A stretch of DNA of 64,000 bases from an uncultured Psychrobacter sp. (lineage in GTDB: Bacteria; Pseudomonadota; Gammaproteobacteria; Pseudomonadales; Moraxellaceae), in the NCBI GenBank assembly GCA_947495055.1, contig CANLXO010000011.1, forward strand, positions 48,187-112,186, given 5' to 3'. This document shows positions 1 through 8,689 of the stretch, in pieces. Made by a program: the position numbers and the translations under genes. How positions within the stretch are numbered: the stretch's first letter is position 1; every line of letters begins with the position of its first letter. The notes beneath the pieces were generated by a model. It made no database searches, was not told the DNA's origin, and saw only the letters and a program-made list of their open reading frames with translations.

Positions 1-559
1 AATACATGCCCTCAAGCTCAGACTTGCCCTCTGCGCTGGCAGGAATGTTTGTCGTTTTGATGTTGACATCACCCTCTTTTATCGTATAACGAACCAATAC
101 AGGCTGACTTGTAAGACGTTCACTGGCTCTAAGCGCTTGCCAAGTCTCGTCATTTAAATTATCAGTTACTTTGAGCCCGTTGGCTTTTTGAAAGGCCTGC
201 ATGGCTTTACGAGTATTTTTGCCCCAATATCCATCTACTGGGCCTACGCCGTGCTGATGCCAATTGAGCAGGGCTTGCAACTTAGTCCCTGTATTGCGAT
301 CTATCTTCTCCCCGACTGACCACGTGGCATTGTTGACCTCTCTAGCAGTCTTTGGCAGATTTTCAGTGGTGTACTTGATGGTTGGTAACAAATCATTGAG
401 CGAGTTGACCGTTTTGCTATCACCCTTGAGTTGTTGACTAACGCCATTAGTCACAGGACTTTTATCATTGCTTGTCGCTGCGTTGACTGGATTCATTAGC
501 ATAGCACTGGACAATCCCAATGCAGCCATCATCGTACATACTTTTTTTAACTGATACAT
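1..559 (-). CDS. Secreted peptidoglycan-binding domain protein, probable L,D-transpeptidase (3' part outside window)
   Basis: Translating the minus strand from ATG at 559 gives 186 residues before the window edge. An AGGAG ribosome site lies just upstream of that ATG. The N-terminus looks like a signal peptide (about residues 1-27, ending NAA). A PG_binding_1-like repeat follows at about residues 91-145 (NWHQHGVGPVDGYWGKNT, then MQAFQKANGL), a fold that binds cell-wall peptidoglycan. The visible C-terminal part (PVLVRYTIKEGDVN) fits the linker before a YkuD L,D-transpeptidase domain, but that domain is not in the window. The periplasmic, cell-wall role is therefore fairly safe, whereas the enzymatic call is an inference. 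Confidence 0.65.
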   Translation of the reverse strand, partial: MYQLKKVCTMMAALGLSSAMLMNPVNAATSNDKSPVTNGVSQQLKGDSKTVNSLNDLLPTIKYTTENLPKTAREVNNATWSVGEKIDRNTGTKLQALLNWHQHGVGPVDGYWGKNTRKAMQAFQKANGLKVTDNLNDETWQALRASERLTSQPVLVRYTIKEGDVNIKTTNIPASAEGKSELEGMY

Positions 560-734
560 GCTGAGCTCCTAAAATAATTGGTAACCTACTCGTTATAGTT
601 CTTATGTTACTGGCGCTTAAGATAATGTCATAGTACTGAGGAGTTATATAACAGCTTTGTGTTAACGAATTGGGTCTATGATAACAACTTTGTTAAATAG
701 TACTCACTATGTCACTTAAAAGTATACATATAAC

Positions 735-767
735 AAAAAACCCATAAACCACTAGGTAGTTTATGGG
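735..767 (-). terminator. Rho-independent terminator of the leu operon
   Basis: Read on the minus strand, CCCATAAACTACC pairs with GGTTTATGGG and is followed by a run of T. It lies 35 bp past the leuB stop. Confidence 0.75.
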
Positions 768-801
768 CAGCTTGACTTGCTAAGGTGAGTCGATGTATTT
801 G

Positions 802-1908
802 TTATGAGTGCAGCTTAGCCAGTACTGCCTGTCCCATTTGCACGCATCCTACACAGATGAGGTTGTCTTCATTTTTGTCTGAAATATCAACGGTACGTAG
901 ACCATCGTCAAGCACGTCGCTCACTGCCGCTTCAATCGCTTGCGCTGGTGCCTCTTGCTTAAAAGTATAACGCAGCATCATAGCCACAGACAAAATAGTC
1001 GCTAGAGGATTGGCTTTGTCTTGTCCTGCGATGTCAGGCGCTGAGCCATGACAAGGCTCGTACATACCCTTGCCATCCTCATCTAAGCTCGCTGACGGTA
1101 GCATACCGATAGAGCCTGTGAGCATAGCCGCCTCATCAGATAAGATATCACCGAACATGTTACCTGTTACCATGACATCGAACTGCTTGGGATCACGGAT
1201 AAGTTGCATACAGGCATTATCAGCATACATGTGTGATAGTGCTACATCACTATAGTCGTTCTCTTGCATTTGGGTGATCGTCTGCTTCCACAGCTCAGTG
1301 ACTTCTAGTACATTAGCCTTGTCTATCGAGCATATCTTGGCAGGTTTGCCAGAGCTTTGAGCGCGCGTTTTTGCCAGCTCAAAGGCCACTTTGCCAATAC
1401 GCTCGATCTCACTGGTCTTGTACACCATAGTATTGTAGCCTTGCTGCTCGCCATTATCTAGCGTGCGAATACCGCGCGGCTCACCAAAATAGATACCACC
1501 TGTCAACTCACGTACAATCAATAAATCAAGACCTGATATGATCTCAGGTTTAATACTTGAAGCATTAGCAAGCTGCGGATATAGCTTTGCCACACGCAAA
1601 TTGGCAAATAAGCCAAGCTCACTTCTAATCTTGAGTAAGCCGCGCTCAGGGCGTTTGCTACGCTCAATCGTATCCCATTTGGGACCGCCGACTGCGCCAA
1701 GTAATACTGCATCTGCAGCACGAGCACGCTCAAGCGTCTCATCTGGCAATGGCTCGCCTGTTGCATCAAAAGCGACGCCACCGATCAAACCTGACTCTAG
1801 AGTTAAGCCTAAATCAAACTTTTTGTTTACCGCCTCTAATACATCAACGGCTTGGGTCATAATCTCAGGACCGATACCATCGCCTGCTAATGTCAAAATG
1901 CTTGCCAT
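802..1908 (-). CDS. leuB: 3-isopropylmalate dehydrogenase
   Basis: This cytoplasmic enzyme oxidises and decarboxylates 3-isopropylmalate to 2-oxoisocaproate using NAD+, the third committed step of leucine synthesis. The 368 residues match the usual family length. The N-terminus ([13 protein letters not shown]) and the dehydrogenase signature with [12 protein letters not shown] are characteristic. An AAGGA site precedes the ATG at 1908. It is the last gene of leuC-leuD-lipoprotein-leuB, all on the minus strand, and is followed by a terminator. Confusion with isocitrate dehydrogenase is unlikely given the context and the length. Confidence 0.95.
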   Translation of the reverse strand: MASILTLAGDGIGPEIMTQAVDVLEAVNKKFDLGLTLESGLIGGVAFDATGEPLPDETLERARAADAVLLGAVGGPKWDTIERSKRPERGLLKIRSELGLFANLRVAKLYPQLANASSIKPEIISGLDLLIVRELTGGIYFGEPRGIRTLDNGEQQGYNTMVYKTSEIERIGKVAFELAKTRAQSSGKPAKICSIDKANVLEVTELWKQTITQMQENDYSDVALSHMYADNACMQLIRDPKQFDVMVTGNMFGDILSDEAAMLTGSIGMLPSASLDEDGKGMYEPCHGSAPDIAGQDKANPLATILSVAMMLRYTFKQEAPAQAIEAAVSDVLDDGLRTVDISDKNEDNLICVGCVQMGQAVLAKLHS

Positions 1909-1966
1909 ATAAATCCTTGTTGTTTTTTGATAGGTAATTGATTGATAAATTTAAATAAGACAGGTA

Positions 1967-2665
1967 TTAAGATGCTTCTATTACGCTGCTCTCGACAAAC
2001 TCGCCTTGGCGCTCAATATCTGCCAGTTTACAAAACTGACGTTGCAGGCGACCATTAAAGGTAAGATCTACACATAAAGGGTTAGGAGAGGCATTTTCTA
2101 GCAAACTTCCCTCAGTACTACTCGGTTTTTTACGGTACGCTCGTAGCTCGTAATTACCTGGCTGAGTAAACTCATGAATCATCGCAAAGCGCTCAATGTA
2201 ACCTAGATTATTTTCAGGATAAAAATTAACCTGAACTTCATGCTTAGTAGGTTTTAGACGTAGGTAGTAATTGGTCAATCCTTCGATATTGGATGCCGAT
2301 AGCGGTACTATCTTGATAGCATTTTTATCAGATAAAGGTGTTATATCTGGCGCTATCGTTGTCCTAAACCGATCACTAAAAGGCATCTTACTCGCCGTAT
2401 CTGTACTCTGCATCACAGCTAGCATCGTAGGATTGACAGGTTCATGACTTTGCGCTGAGATAATAGGCGTTTTGTCTATTTGTACGATTTCGCAGTGATA
2501 AGTCCCCTGACAGCTCAGATTAATCTCGCCTGCAATGGGATCAAGCGCCTGAGCAGTTATCAGCGTATTGTCATCATCAATTTGATTGTACCCTGTCAAG
2601 ATCTGACATCCTGACAAAGATAGGCCTGTTATTAGAGTTAAAACAGCAAAACGTTTTTTATTCAT
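1967..2665 (-). CDS. Hypothetical lipoprotein inside the leucine operon
   Basis: This 232-residue protein has a classical lipoprotein signal: basic start MNKKR, a hydrophobic core and the lipobox LSGC with Cys at about residue 20. It is therefore probably a membrane-anchored periplasmic or outer-membrane protein. The mature part has several further cysteines (for example in LSCQGTYHCE and near the C-terminus) that could form disulfides. I do not recognise the family. It lies between leuD and leuB with a 120-bp gap upstream and 58 bp downstream, so it may have its own promoter as well as operon read-through. Nothing in its sequence suggests a role in leucine synthesis. Confidence 0.75.
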   Translation of the reverse strand: MNKKRFAVLTLITGLSLSGCQILTGYNQIDDDNTLITAQALDPIAGEINLSCQGTYHCEIVQIDKTPIISAQSHEPVNPTMLAVMQSTDTASKMPFSDRFRTTIAPDITPLSDKNAIKIVPLSASNIEGLTNYYLRLKPTKHEVQVNFYPENNLGYIERFAMIHEFTQPGNYELRAYRKKPSSTEGSLLENASPNPLCVDLTFNGRLQRQFCKLADIERQGEFVESSVIEAS

Positions 2666-2785
2666 AGCGATAACTACTATTCATCTTATAAGTGAAACGA
2701 TGGTTATTCATTCTAGCCATTTAGTACTTATAACTCAACATTATATTCATTTTTAACCATGTAATAAACGCTGATTTTCTGCTTT

Positions 2786-3448
2786 TTAAGCACGTACTTG
2801 GTTAAATACCCAAGGGGTTTTTTGCATCATTTTATGCTCATAGTTCTTGATGTCATCACTCTTTTGCAAAGTAAGTCCGATGTCATCTAGTCCATTTAAC
2901 AAGCAATGCTTACGGAATTCATCGACTTCAAACGCATACTCTTCGCCCGTCGGCGTTATCACCACTTGGCGCTCAAGGTCAGCGGTAAGTTGATAGCCCT
3001 CAAAAGCGATAGTCGCTTTCATAAGCTTATCGACAATGTCTTCATCGAGCACAATCGGCAACATACCATTTTTAAAACAATTATTATAAAAGATATCGGC
3101 AAAACTTGGCGCAATCACCGTACGAAAGCCGTACTCAGATAGTGCCCAAGGCGCGTGCTCTCGACTAGAGCCACAGCCAAAGTTTCGGCGGGCAAGCAGT
3201 ATAGTCGCGCCCTCATAACGGGGCTGATTTAGTACAAAGTCAGGGTTGATAGGACGCGTATCGTTGTTCCCAGAGCCATCTAACGAAGGCACGCCTTCAT
3301 CTAGATAGCGCCACTCGTCAAATAAGTTAACGCCAAAGCCTGTACGTTTAATGGATTTCAAAAACTGCTTAGGTATAATCTGATCGGTATCGACGTTGGC
3401 GCGATCAAGCGGACAGACGATACCGGTTTGGGTGTTATAAGCTTGCAT
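2786..3448 (-). CDS. leuD: 3-isopropylmalate dehydratase small subunit
   Basis: This is the small subunit of isopropylmalate isomerase, which pairs with LeuC to convert 2- to 3-isopropylmalate. The swivelling-domain hallmarks are present: the N-terminal [18 protein letters not shown], and [17 protein letters not shown] near the middle. Two in-frame ATGs exist. The one at 3448 has AAGGA at 6 bp spacing, whereas the one at 3454 directly abuts it, so the 220-residue form is preferred. It lies 36 bp after leuC, consistent with co-transcription. Confidence 0.93.
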   Translation of the reverse strand: MQAYNTQTGIVCPLDRANVDTDQIIPKQFLKSIKRTGFGVNLFDEWRYLDEGVPSLDGSGNNDTRPINPDFVLNQPRYEGATILLARRNFGCGSSREHAPWALSEYGFRTVIAPSFADIFYNNCFKNGMLPIVLDEDIVDKLMKATIAFEGYQLTADLERQVVITPTGEEYAFEVDEFRKHCLLNGLDDIGLTLQKSDDIKNYEHKMMQKTPWVFNQVRA

Positions 3449-3484
3449 AATCATTCCTTAAAATATCAGTGTGCTACGCTTAAA

Positions 3485-4903
3485 TCAAAACGTGCGTACA
3501 TCTACAAAACGGCCCGCTAATGCGGCAGCGGCGGCCATTGCAGGGCTCACAAGATGCGTGCGCCCGCCCGTACCTTGACGCCCTTCAAAGTTGCGGTTGG
3601 ATGTCGACGCGCAGTGCTCCTCTGGCTCTAGCTTGTCGGCGTTCATGGCAAGGCACATCGAGCAGCCCGGCTCACGCCACTCAAAACCTGCTTGAGTAAA
3701 TATAGCGTCCAAACCTTCAGACTCTGCTTGTAGTTTGACTTGTCCTGAGCCTGCGACCACGATAGCTTCTTTGATGCTATCTGCAACTTTGCGACCTTTA
3801 ATCACGGACGCCGCATCACGCAAATCTTCGATACGTGAGTTGGTACAAGAGCCGATAAATACGCGATCAAGCTCAATATCAGTAATTTTTTGACCTGCTT
3901 GTAAGCCCATATAAGTATAAGCGCGCAGCCAGCCCTCTTCTTGCGCCTCATCAGCCGCTTGATCAGGCGTTGGAATAGATTGAGTGATATCGACGACCAT
4001 TTCAGGAGAGGTTCCCCAAGATACTTGCGGCGCAATAGAGCTACCGTCGATCTCAATGATAGTATCAAACACCGCGTCATCGTCGGAATACAAGGTACGC
4101 CAGTAGCTCTCGGCTTGCTCCCACTGCTCATCAGTTGGTGCGTAAGGACGGCCTTTAACATACTCAATAGTGGTGTCATCAACCGCAACCATACCCACGC
4201 GTGCGCCCGCCTCAATCGCCATGTTACAGACGGTCATGCGACCCTCCATACTCATGTCTTCGAACACTTGACCGGCAAATTCAATAGCGTGACCGGTGCC
4301 ACCTGCCGTACCGATTTTGGCAATAATAGCCAGTACGACGTCTTTTGGGGTCACGCCAACACCGAGTTTACCTGTGACGCGAATTTGCATGTTTTTTGAT
4401 TTCTTTTGAATCAAACACTGCGTCGCTAGCACGTGTTCGACCTCTGAGGTACCAATACCATGTGCCAGGCAGCCAAGTGCGCCATGAGTTGCTGTATGCG
4501 AGTCTCCGCAGACAACCGTCATACCAGGCAAAACCAAGCCTTGCTCAGGGCCAACCACGTGCAAGATACCTTGACGTGCATCGTTGATGGTAAATTCTGC
4601 AATATCAAACTTAGCGCAGTTATCATCTAAAGTAACCACTTGCAAGCGCGATACTTTGTCTTTGATACCTTGTACGCCCTCACGGCGCTCACGACTGACT
4701 GTAGGTACGTTATGATCTGGGCTTGCGATGTTCGCAGACAAGCGCCAAGGGGTTCTGTTGGCTAGATCTAACCCTTCAAAGGCTTGCGGACTTGTGACCT
4801 CATGTAATAGATGACGGTCGATATAAATGAGGCTTGAACCATCGTCACGTTTGGTGACTTCATGGGCGTTCCAAAGTTTGTCATATAAAGTTTGCGCAGT
4901 CAT
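3485..4903 (-). CDS. leuC: 3-isopropylmalate dehydratase large subunit
   Basis: This is the large, iron-sulfur subunit of isopropylmalate isomerase in leucine biosynthesis. Its 472 residues match the family. Aconitase-family motifs are clear: [14 protein letters not shown] in the N-terminal part, [12 protein letters not shown] for the first cluster cysteine, and GCSMCLAMN for the other two cysteines of the [4Fe-4S] cluster. AAGGA lies 6 bp before the ATG at 4903. It is the first gene of the leu operon and is divergent from a LysR regulator across a 376-bp intergenic region that may hold both promoters. Confidence 0.95.
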   Translation of the reverse strand: MTAQTLYDKLWNAHEVTKRDDGSSLIYIDRHLLHEVTSPQAFEGLDLANRTPWRLSANIASPDHNVPTVSRERREGVQGIKDKVSRLQVVTLDDNCAKFDIAEFTINDARQGILHVVGPEQGLVLPGMTVVCGDSHTATHGALGCLAHGIGTSEVEHVLATQCLIQKKSKNMQIRVTGKLGVGVTPKDVVLAIIAKIGTAGGTGHAIEFAGQVFEDMSMEGRMTVCNMAIEAGARVGMVAVDDTTIEYVKGRPYAPTDEQWEQAESYWRTLYSDDDAVFDTIIEIDGSSIAPQVSWGTSPEMVVDITQSIPTPDQAADEAQEEGWLRAYTYMGLQAGQKITDIELDRVFIGSCTNSRIEDLRDAASVIKGRKVADSIKEAIVVAGSGQVKLQAESEGLDAIFTQAGFEWREPGCSMCLAMNADKLEPEEHCASTSNRNFEGRQGTGGRTHLVSPAMAAAAALAGRFVDVRTF

Positions 4904-5279
4904 TTTGCTGTCCTTCTTTGTGACTAATGATCAATCGATCTAAGTATAGTTCTGAATCGGGATGCCATTTAAAAGTCGAGATAAATAAGAGTCGATCTAA
5001 AAGTAATTTGAGCGTTAAATAGTTTATATAAGAGGTTATAAGTATTGTTTGATAAAATCTCAATGTCGTTTTGATACCATTGGGCATATGTATCCGCTAA
5101 TTGATAACTTATCGTTTTATAATCAAATAAAATGTCTTTGAGTCTTGTGATTATACCAGTCTAATCCTATAATAATAATTGATGATTTTTGCATATACGC
5201 AAACTTTTTATTTACAATCACCAGCATTCACACGAGCCAACTTTTATTTATAGCTGACTAAATAGCTAAGGACACCGGT
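4904..5279. other. Divergent leuC / LysR intergenic region
   Basis: This 376-bp AT-rich spacer presumably carries the leuC promoter on the minus strand and the regulator promoter on the plus strand. It contains a LysR-type palindrome (5188-5203). A minus-strand reading frame from 5087 to 4881 is unusually rich in leucine codons but runs past the leuC start, so I do not call it a gene. Confidence 0.5.
5188..5203. promoter_or_regulatory. Candidate LysR-family operator (T-N11-A palindrome)
   Basis: TTTGC-ATATAC-GCAAA is a perfect 5-bp inverted repeat containing T5189-N11-A5201, the half-site geometry typical of LysR regulators. It sits 76 bp before the regulator start, a usual place for autoregulation and control of a divergent promoter. 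Which operon it controls is inferred. Confidence 0.45.
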
Positions 5280-6152
5280 TTGAATACCACTAATTTGACA
5301 ACGTTTGTGACTGTAATGCATACAGGTAGCATATCAGGGGCGGCAGAAAAGCTCTTTATTACTCAGCCTGCGGTCAGTAAACGCATCAAAAATCTAGAAG
5401 ACGAATTCAAAATCACTCTCTTTGATACCGTAGGTCGCGGTATTGTTCCAACGCAAGCGGCAAGCGAGATGCTACCCCATGCTAAGCGCTGGCTTGAGGA
5501 TTACGAGAACTTCAAAATCAACTTGCAACATGCCGAGCATATTGTATCAGGTAAATTGGTCATAGGGACCAGTCATCATATTGGTTTGCATCATTTAGCG
5601 CCAGTACTCAAGCATTTTATTCAAGCTTATCCTGCCGTACAGTTAGAGGTGCACTTTGTAGATTCAGAAGAAGCGCACAAGGCCGTACTAGATGGTGATC
5701 TGTCTTTGGCTTTTTTGACCTTGCCGCCCGTTTATGACAAACGCCTCACTTACCATACGCTTTGGTCAGATCCACTGTATTTTATGACAGGCACCCTCTC
5801 CTCACTTGCCAATAAGACCAATGTCACTTTGGAGCAACTAGCGCGTTATCCTGCTATTTTGCCCTCAGCCAATACTTTTACCAGTCAGATTACTTTGGCC
5901 GAATTTGCTAAGCATAATCTTAAGCCTTATGCGACGATGAGCACCAATCCATTAGAATCTATTCGTATGCTGGTATCTGTAGGCCTTGGCTGGTCGGTAT
6001 TGCCACAGACGCTGATCAGCCAAGATTTAGAACGTATCAATATGGCTGATAATATTGAGCTGCAACGTTATTTAGGCGTGGTGATTAACCCTAAATTGAC
6101 ACGTTCTAGTAGCGTGAGCGCCTTATTAGATTTACTAGCGCCTATTGATTAA
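5280..6152 (+). CDS. LysR-family transcriptional regulator
   Basis: This 290-residue DNA-binding regulator has an N-terminal winged helix-turn-helix at about residues 3-60 (SISGAAEKLFITQPAVSKRIKNLE is the family-typical recognition region). A periplasmic-binding-like effector domain follows from about residue 90. The start is TTG at 5280, supported by AAGGA 7 bp upstream and by the family-typical beginning just after it. It is divergent from leuC, so control of the leucine operon with a pathway intermediate as effector is plausible, but the sequence does not prove the target. A hairpin terminator follows. Confidence 0.88.
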   Translation: MNTTNLTTFVTVMHTGSISGAAEKLFITQPAVSKRIKNLEDEFKITLFDTVGRGIVPTQAASEMLPHAKRWLEDYENFKINLQHAEHIVSGKLVIGTSHHIGLHHLAPVLKHFIQAYPAVQLEVHFVDSEEAHKAVLDGDLSLAFLTLPPVYDKRLTYHTLWSDPLYFMTGTLSSLANKTNVTLEQLARYPAILPSANTFTSQITLAEFAKHNLKPYATMSTNPLESIRMLVSVGLGWSVLPQTLISQDLERINMADNIELQRYLGVVINPKLTRSSSVSALLDLLAPID

Positions 6153-6189
6153 GTCATTTAAGAAACGTGTTATTTTACTAACAAATCAT

Positions 6190-6223
6190 AAAACGGTACT
6201 GATCATGATTGCAGTATCGTTTT
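6190..6223 (+). terminator. Terminator after LysR regulator
   Basis: AAAACGGTACTG pairs with CAGTATCGTTTT (one G-T pair) over a 10-nt loop, followed by TTTTGTCGTTTT. It is symmetric enough to work in both directions. Confidence 0.65.
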
Positions 6224-6319
6224 GTCGTTTTAGGCCGTATACAACTAATGAGTTTAGCGTACTTACAATTTATTTGTGACAATGCCCACCGTCATTTGTT
6301 ATTGTAACAAGCAGTTACG

Positions 6320-6418
6320 CTAACAACTTGGTGGTAACGTCAGCGCGATAAACGTAGTTAAAAATAATGCAGCTAAGAATAAAAGTATAAACCATACAAA
6401 TATTTTAGATAAACCCAT
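6320..6418 (-). CDS. Possible 32-residue hydrophobic peptide
   Basis: A minus-strand frame from ATG at 6418 encodes 32 residues starting MGLSKIFVWF. One continuous hydrophobic segment covers about residues 5-28, and the end is PPSC. It resembles single-pass membrane miniproteins. There is no clear ribosome site, so the call rests only on the composition and on the otherwise empty surroundings. It may be chance. Confidence 0.25.
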   Translation of the reverse strand: MGLSKIFVWFILLFLAALFLTTFIALTLPPSC

Positions 6419-6632
6419 AATGGTATTTTAGCTAAATGTTTGCTCATTTTTATTATAAAATCTTGTTTGCCATTGTTTGACTCGTTAGATAACTCAGCAA
6501 TGAGCGTCGATGCATATTATAGTAAAAATAGTAGTTGCCACTTTGGTTCTATCATTATCTATTTATTAGAAACCCGTTCTAACAAATAGGTGATTGAGCT
6601 GCAACTAGCTAGTGGATAAATAGCAAAAATAT

Positions 6633-6671
6633 AAAGCCATTACTTAAATAGAATGGCTTTTTTGTTTTTTT
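6633..6671 (+). terminator. Hairpin terminator upstream of putP
   Basis: AAAGCCATT and AATGGCTTT form a perfect 9-bp stem followed by a long T tract. No annotated gene ends nearby, so it either backs up the LysR terminator or ends a small RNA. Confidence 0.65.
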
Positions 6672-6766
6672 GACACTGAAACTTTATCGACAAATAATTT
6701 TATTATAAGGTAAGTTTTACTTATAGACATAACTAAAGCCAATAGTTTTTGGCTAAGGATAACGAT

Positions 6767-8266
6767 ATGAACGGAGTTTCTAGTGGTGTGTTAATTTCAC
6801 TTGCCGCTTACTTTTTAGTGATGATAGGTATCGGTATATACGCCTATTTTAAGCAAGCCAACGACACTGAGGGCTACATGCTCGGTGGGCGTAACCTAAG
6901 TCCTGCGGTCACCGCCTTATCAGCAGGCGCCTCAGATATGTCAGGCTGGCTATTACTCGGTTTGCCAGGCTATATGTATGGTTCTGGTGTGGTTAGTATT
7001 TGGATTGCGCTAGGCTTGACCTTAGGCGCACTTCTGAACTATATCATTGTAGCGCCGCGCTTACGTGTCTACACTGAAGTAGCTGACAATGCCATTACCC
7101 TCCCCGATTATTTTGCTAATCGCTTCGAAGACAAATCACACATGCTGCGTGTTATCTCAGCGATTGTCATTATTTTGTTCTTTACCGTATACACCGCCGC
7201 AAGCTTAGTGGGCGGTGGTAAATTGTTCGAAAGCTCATTGAATCTCTCATACAGCACAGGCCTATGGGTCACTGCTGGTGTCGTTGTAGCTTATACTTTG
7301 TTTGGTGGTTTCTTAGCGGTATCGATGACCGATTTTGTGCAAGGCGTTATCATGCTATTTGCGCTTGTCATCGTACCTATTGTTGCCTTTACTGATTTGG
7401 GCGGCGTATCTGAGGTCACAACAGCGGTCAGAAACATCGATCCTGCTCTACTAAATGTCTTTAGCGGTATGACCTTTTTGGGTATTGCATCACTCATGGC
7501 ATGGGGTCTAGGTTATTTTGGCCAGCCCCATATTATCGTACGTTTTATGGCGATACGCTCGGTCAAAGATGTGCCGACGGCTCGTAATATCGGTATGAGC
7601 TGGATGGTTGTGAGTTTAATAGGCTCGCTCATGACAGGTTTTGCAGGTCGCGCTTATGTGCAGAGAACCTCAATGACTTTGGACGATCCTGAGACGATCT
7701 TTTTAGTATTCACCCAGTTCTTGTTCACACCCCTTGTATCAGGGTTCTTATTGGCTGCTATCTTAGCCGCTATTATGAGTACTATCTCATCACAGCTACT
7801 AGTAGTATCAAGCTCACTGACCAAAGATGTGTACAAGCTATTTTTTGATAAAGATGCCCCAGAAGCGCGGCAGGTACTCGTAGGTCGTATCTCAGTTGTC
7901 GTCGTCGCTGTGGTATCGATAATACTCGCCTCTGACCCAGATAGCTCAGTACTAGAACTCGTCTCTCATGCTTGGGCAGGCTTCGGTGCTGCATTTGGAC
8001 CGTTGGTTATCTTTAGTCTAACATGGCGTGGTATGAACCGTAATGGCGCAGTCGCTGGTATGGTCGTTGGTGCTTTAACCGTTATCCTTTGGGTATATGG
8101 TCCATTTGAAATGAACGGCATGGCACTAAACGATTGGCTATACGCTATTATTCCAGGCTTTATATTGAGCACTATCGCCATCTTTGTAGTCAGTAAGATG
8201 ACAGGTGGACCTAAGTCTACGGTTTCAGCCAAATTCAAAGAAATGGAGCTAAACTTACACAAATAA
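6767..8266 (+). CDS. putP: Sodium/proline symporter
   Basis: This inner-membrane symporter of the SSS family couples sodium entry to proline uptake. It has 499 residues, about 12-13 hydrophobic segments, and the PutP-like N-terminal region DTEGYMLGGRNLSPAVTALS followed by SAGASDMSGWLLLGLPG. The ATG at 6767 is preferred over an upstream in-frame TTG at 6749 because AAGGA lies 7 bp before it. The gene stands alone, with terminators on both sides, so it is probably monocistronic. Proline specificity follows from similarity to PutP; other SSS substrates cannot be excluded by eye. Confidence 0.9.
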   Translation: MNGVSSGVLISLAAYFLVMIGIGIYAYFKQANDTEGYMLGGRNLSPAVTALSAGASDMSGWLLLGLPGYMYGSGVVSIWIALGLTLGALLNYIIVAPRLRVYTEVADNAITLPDYFANRFEDKSHMLRVISAIVIILFFTVYTAASLVGGGKLFESSLNLSYSTGLWVTAGVVVAYTLFGGFLAVSMTDFVQGVIMLFALVIVPIVAFTDLGGVSEVTTAVRNIDPALLNVFSGMTFLGIASLMAWGLGYFGQPHIIVRFMAIRSVKDVPTARNIGMSWMVVSLIGSLMTGFAGRAYVQRTSMTLDDPETIFLVFTQFLFTPLVSGFLLAAILAAIMSTISSQLLVVSSSLTKDVYKLFFDKDAPEARQVLVGRISVVVVAVVSIILASDPDSSVLELVSHAWAGFGAAFGPLVIFSLTWRGMNRNGAVAGMVVGALTVILWVYGPFEMNGMALNDWLYAIIPGFILSTIAIFVVSKMTGGPKSTVSAKFKEMELNLHK

Positions 8267-8309
8267 GTAAAGCGCTAGCTGAATTTCTATTTCTATTTTT
8301 ATAGTTACT

Positions 8310-8342
8310 AACCTCGTTACCGCTTTGGTAGCGAGGTTTTTT
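8310..8342 (+). terminator. putP terminator
   Basis: AACCTCGTTACC and GGTAGCGAGGTT form a 12-bp stem with one wobble pair and a 5-nt loop, followed by TTTT. Confidence 0.8.
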
Positions 8343-8632
8343 ACTGCCTGTATTTGTTTGGTGCTAAATAATAGCTACCTTGTACTCTTTATACATAAGA
8401 CAGTTTGCTTGGACTATTGTCTTGTTCACTCAGCACTATCTACCCTAAACGTTTAATATCAGCATTTCACGTTATAAACGTAAACGTTACCTGCCTGCTC
8501 CTAGATCTCTAGTTTCTATATAAGCTGCTTGATAGACCTTTAATCCTATATAAGAAGATTAAAAAGACATCTAACGCTCATGATTGATCCAAAAATCTCT
8601 TTAGTCCCTTAAATTGAAATATAAACACCCAT

Positions 8633-8661
8633 AAAAAAACGACCCATTAAGGATCGTTTTT
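8633..8661 (-). terminator. Terminator of the first FadL-like gene
   Basis: On the minus strand AAAAACGATCC pairs with GGGTCGTTTTT (one U-G wobble), and T residues follow. It starts about 30 bp past the stop. Confidence 0.75.
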
Positions 8662-8689
8662 CTCAAAAAGTCACTTTCTAATAGCTAAA

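Larger units (their letters stand above)
6153..6766. other. Intergenic region between LysR regulator and putP
   Basis: This 614-bp AT-rich spacer holds two strong hairpin terminators (6190-6223 and 6633-6671) and a possible 32-residue membrane peptide on the minus strand (6320-6418). The second terminator ends a stretch with no recognised plus-strand gene, which leaves room for a small RNA between 6230 and 6671. Confidence 0.5.
8267..8689. other. Convergent intergenic region putP / fadL-like
   Basis: This 423-bp spacer has a terminator for each converging gene at its two ends. Between them, AAACGTT-type short palindromes occur at about 8447 and 8481, but I see no gene. Confidence 0.5.

Noticed and set aside
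4881-5087. 68-codon minus-strand frame upstream of leuC as a gene
   Set aside because: It overlaps the leuC start and lacks a clear ribosome site; kept only as a speculative leader observation.
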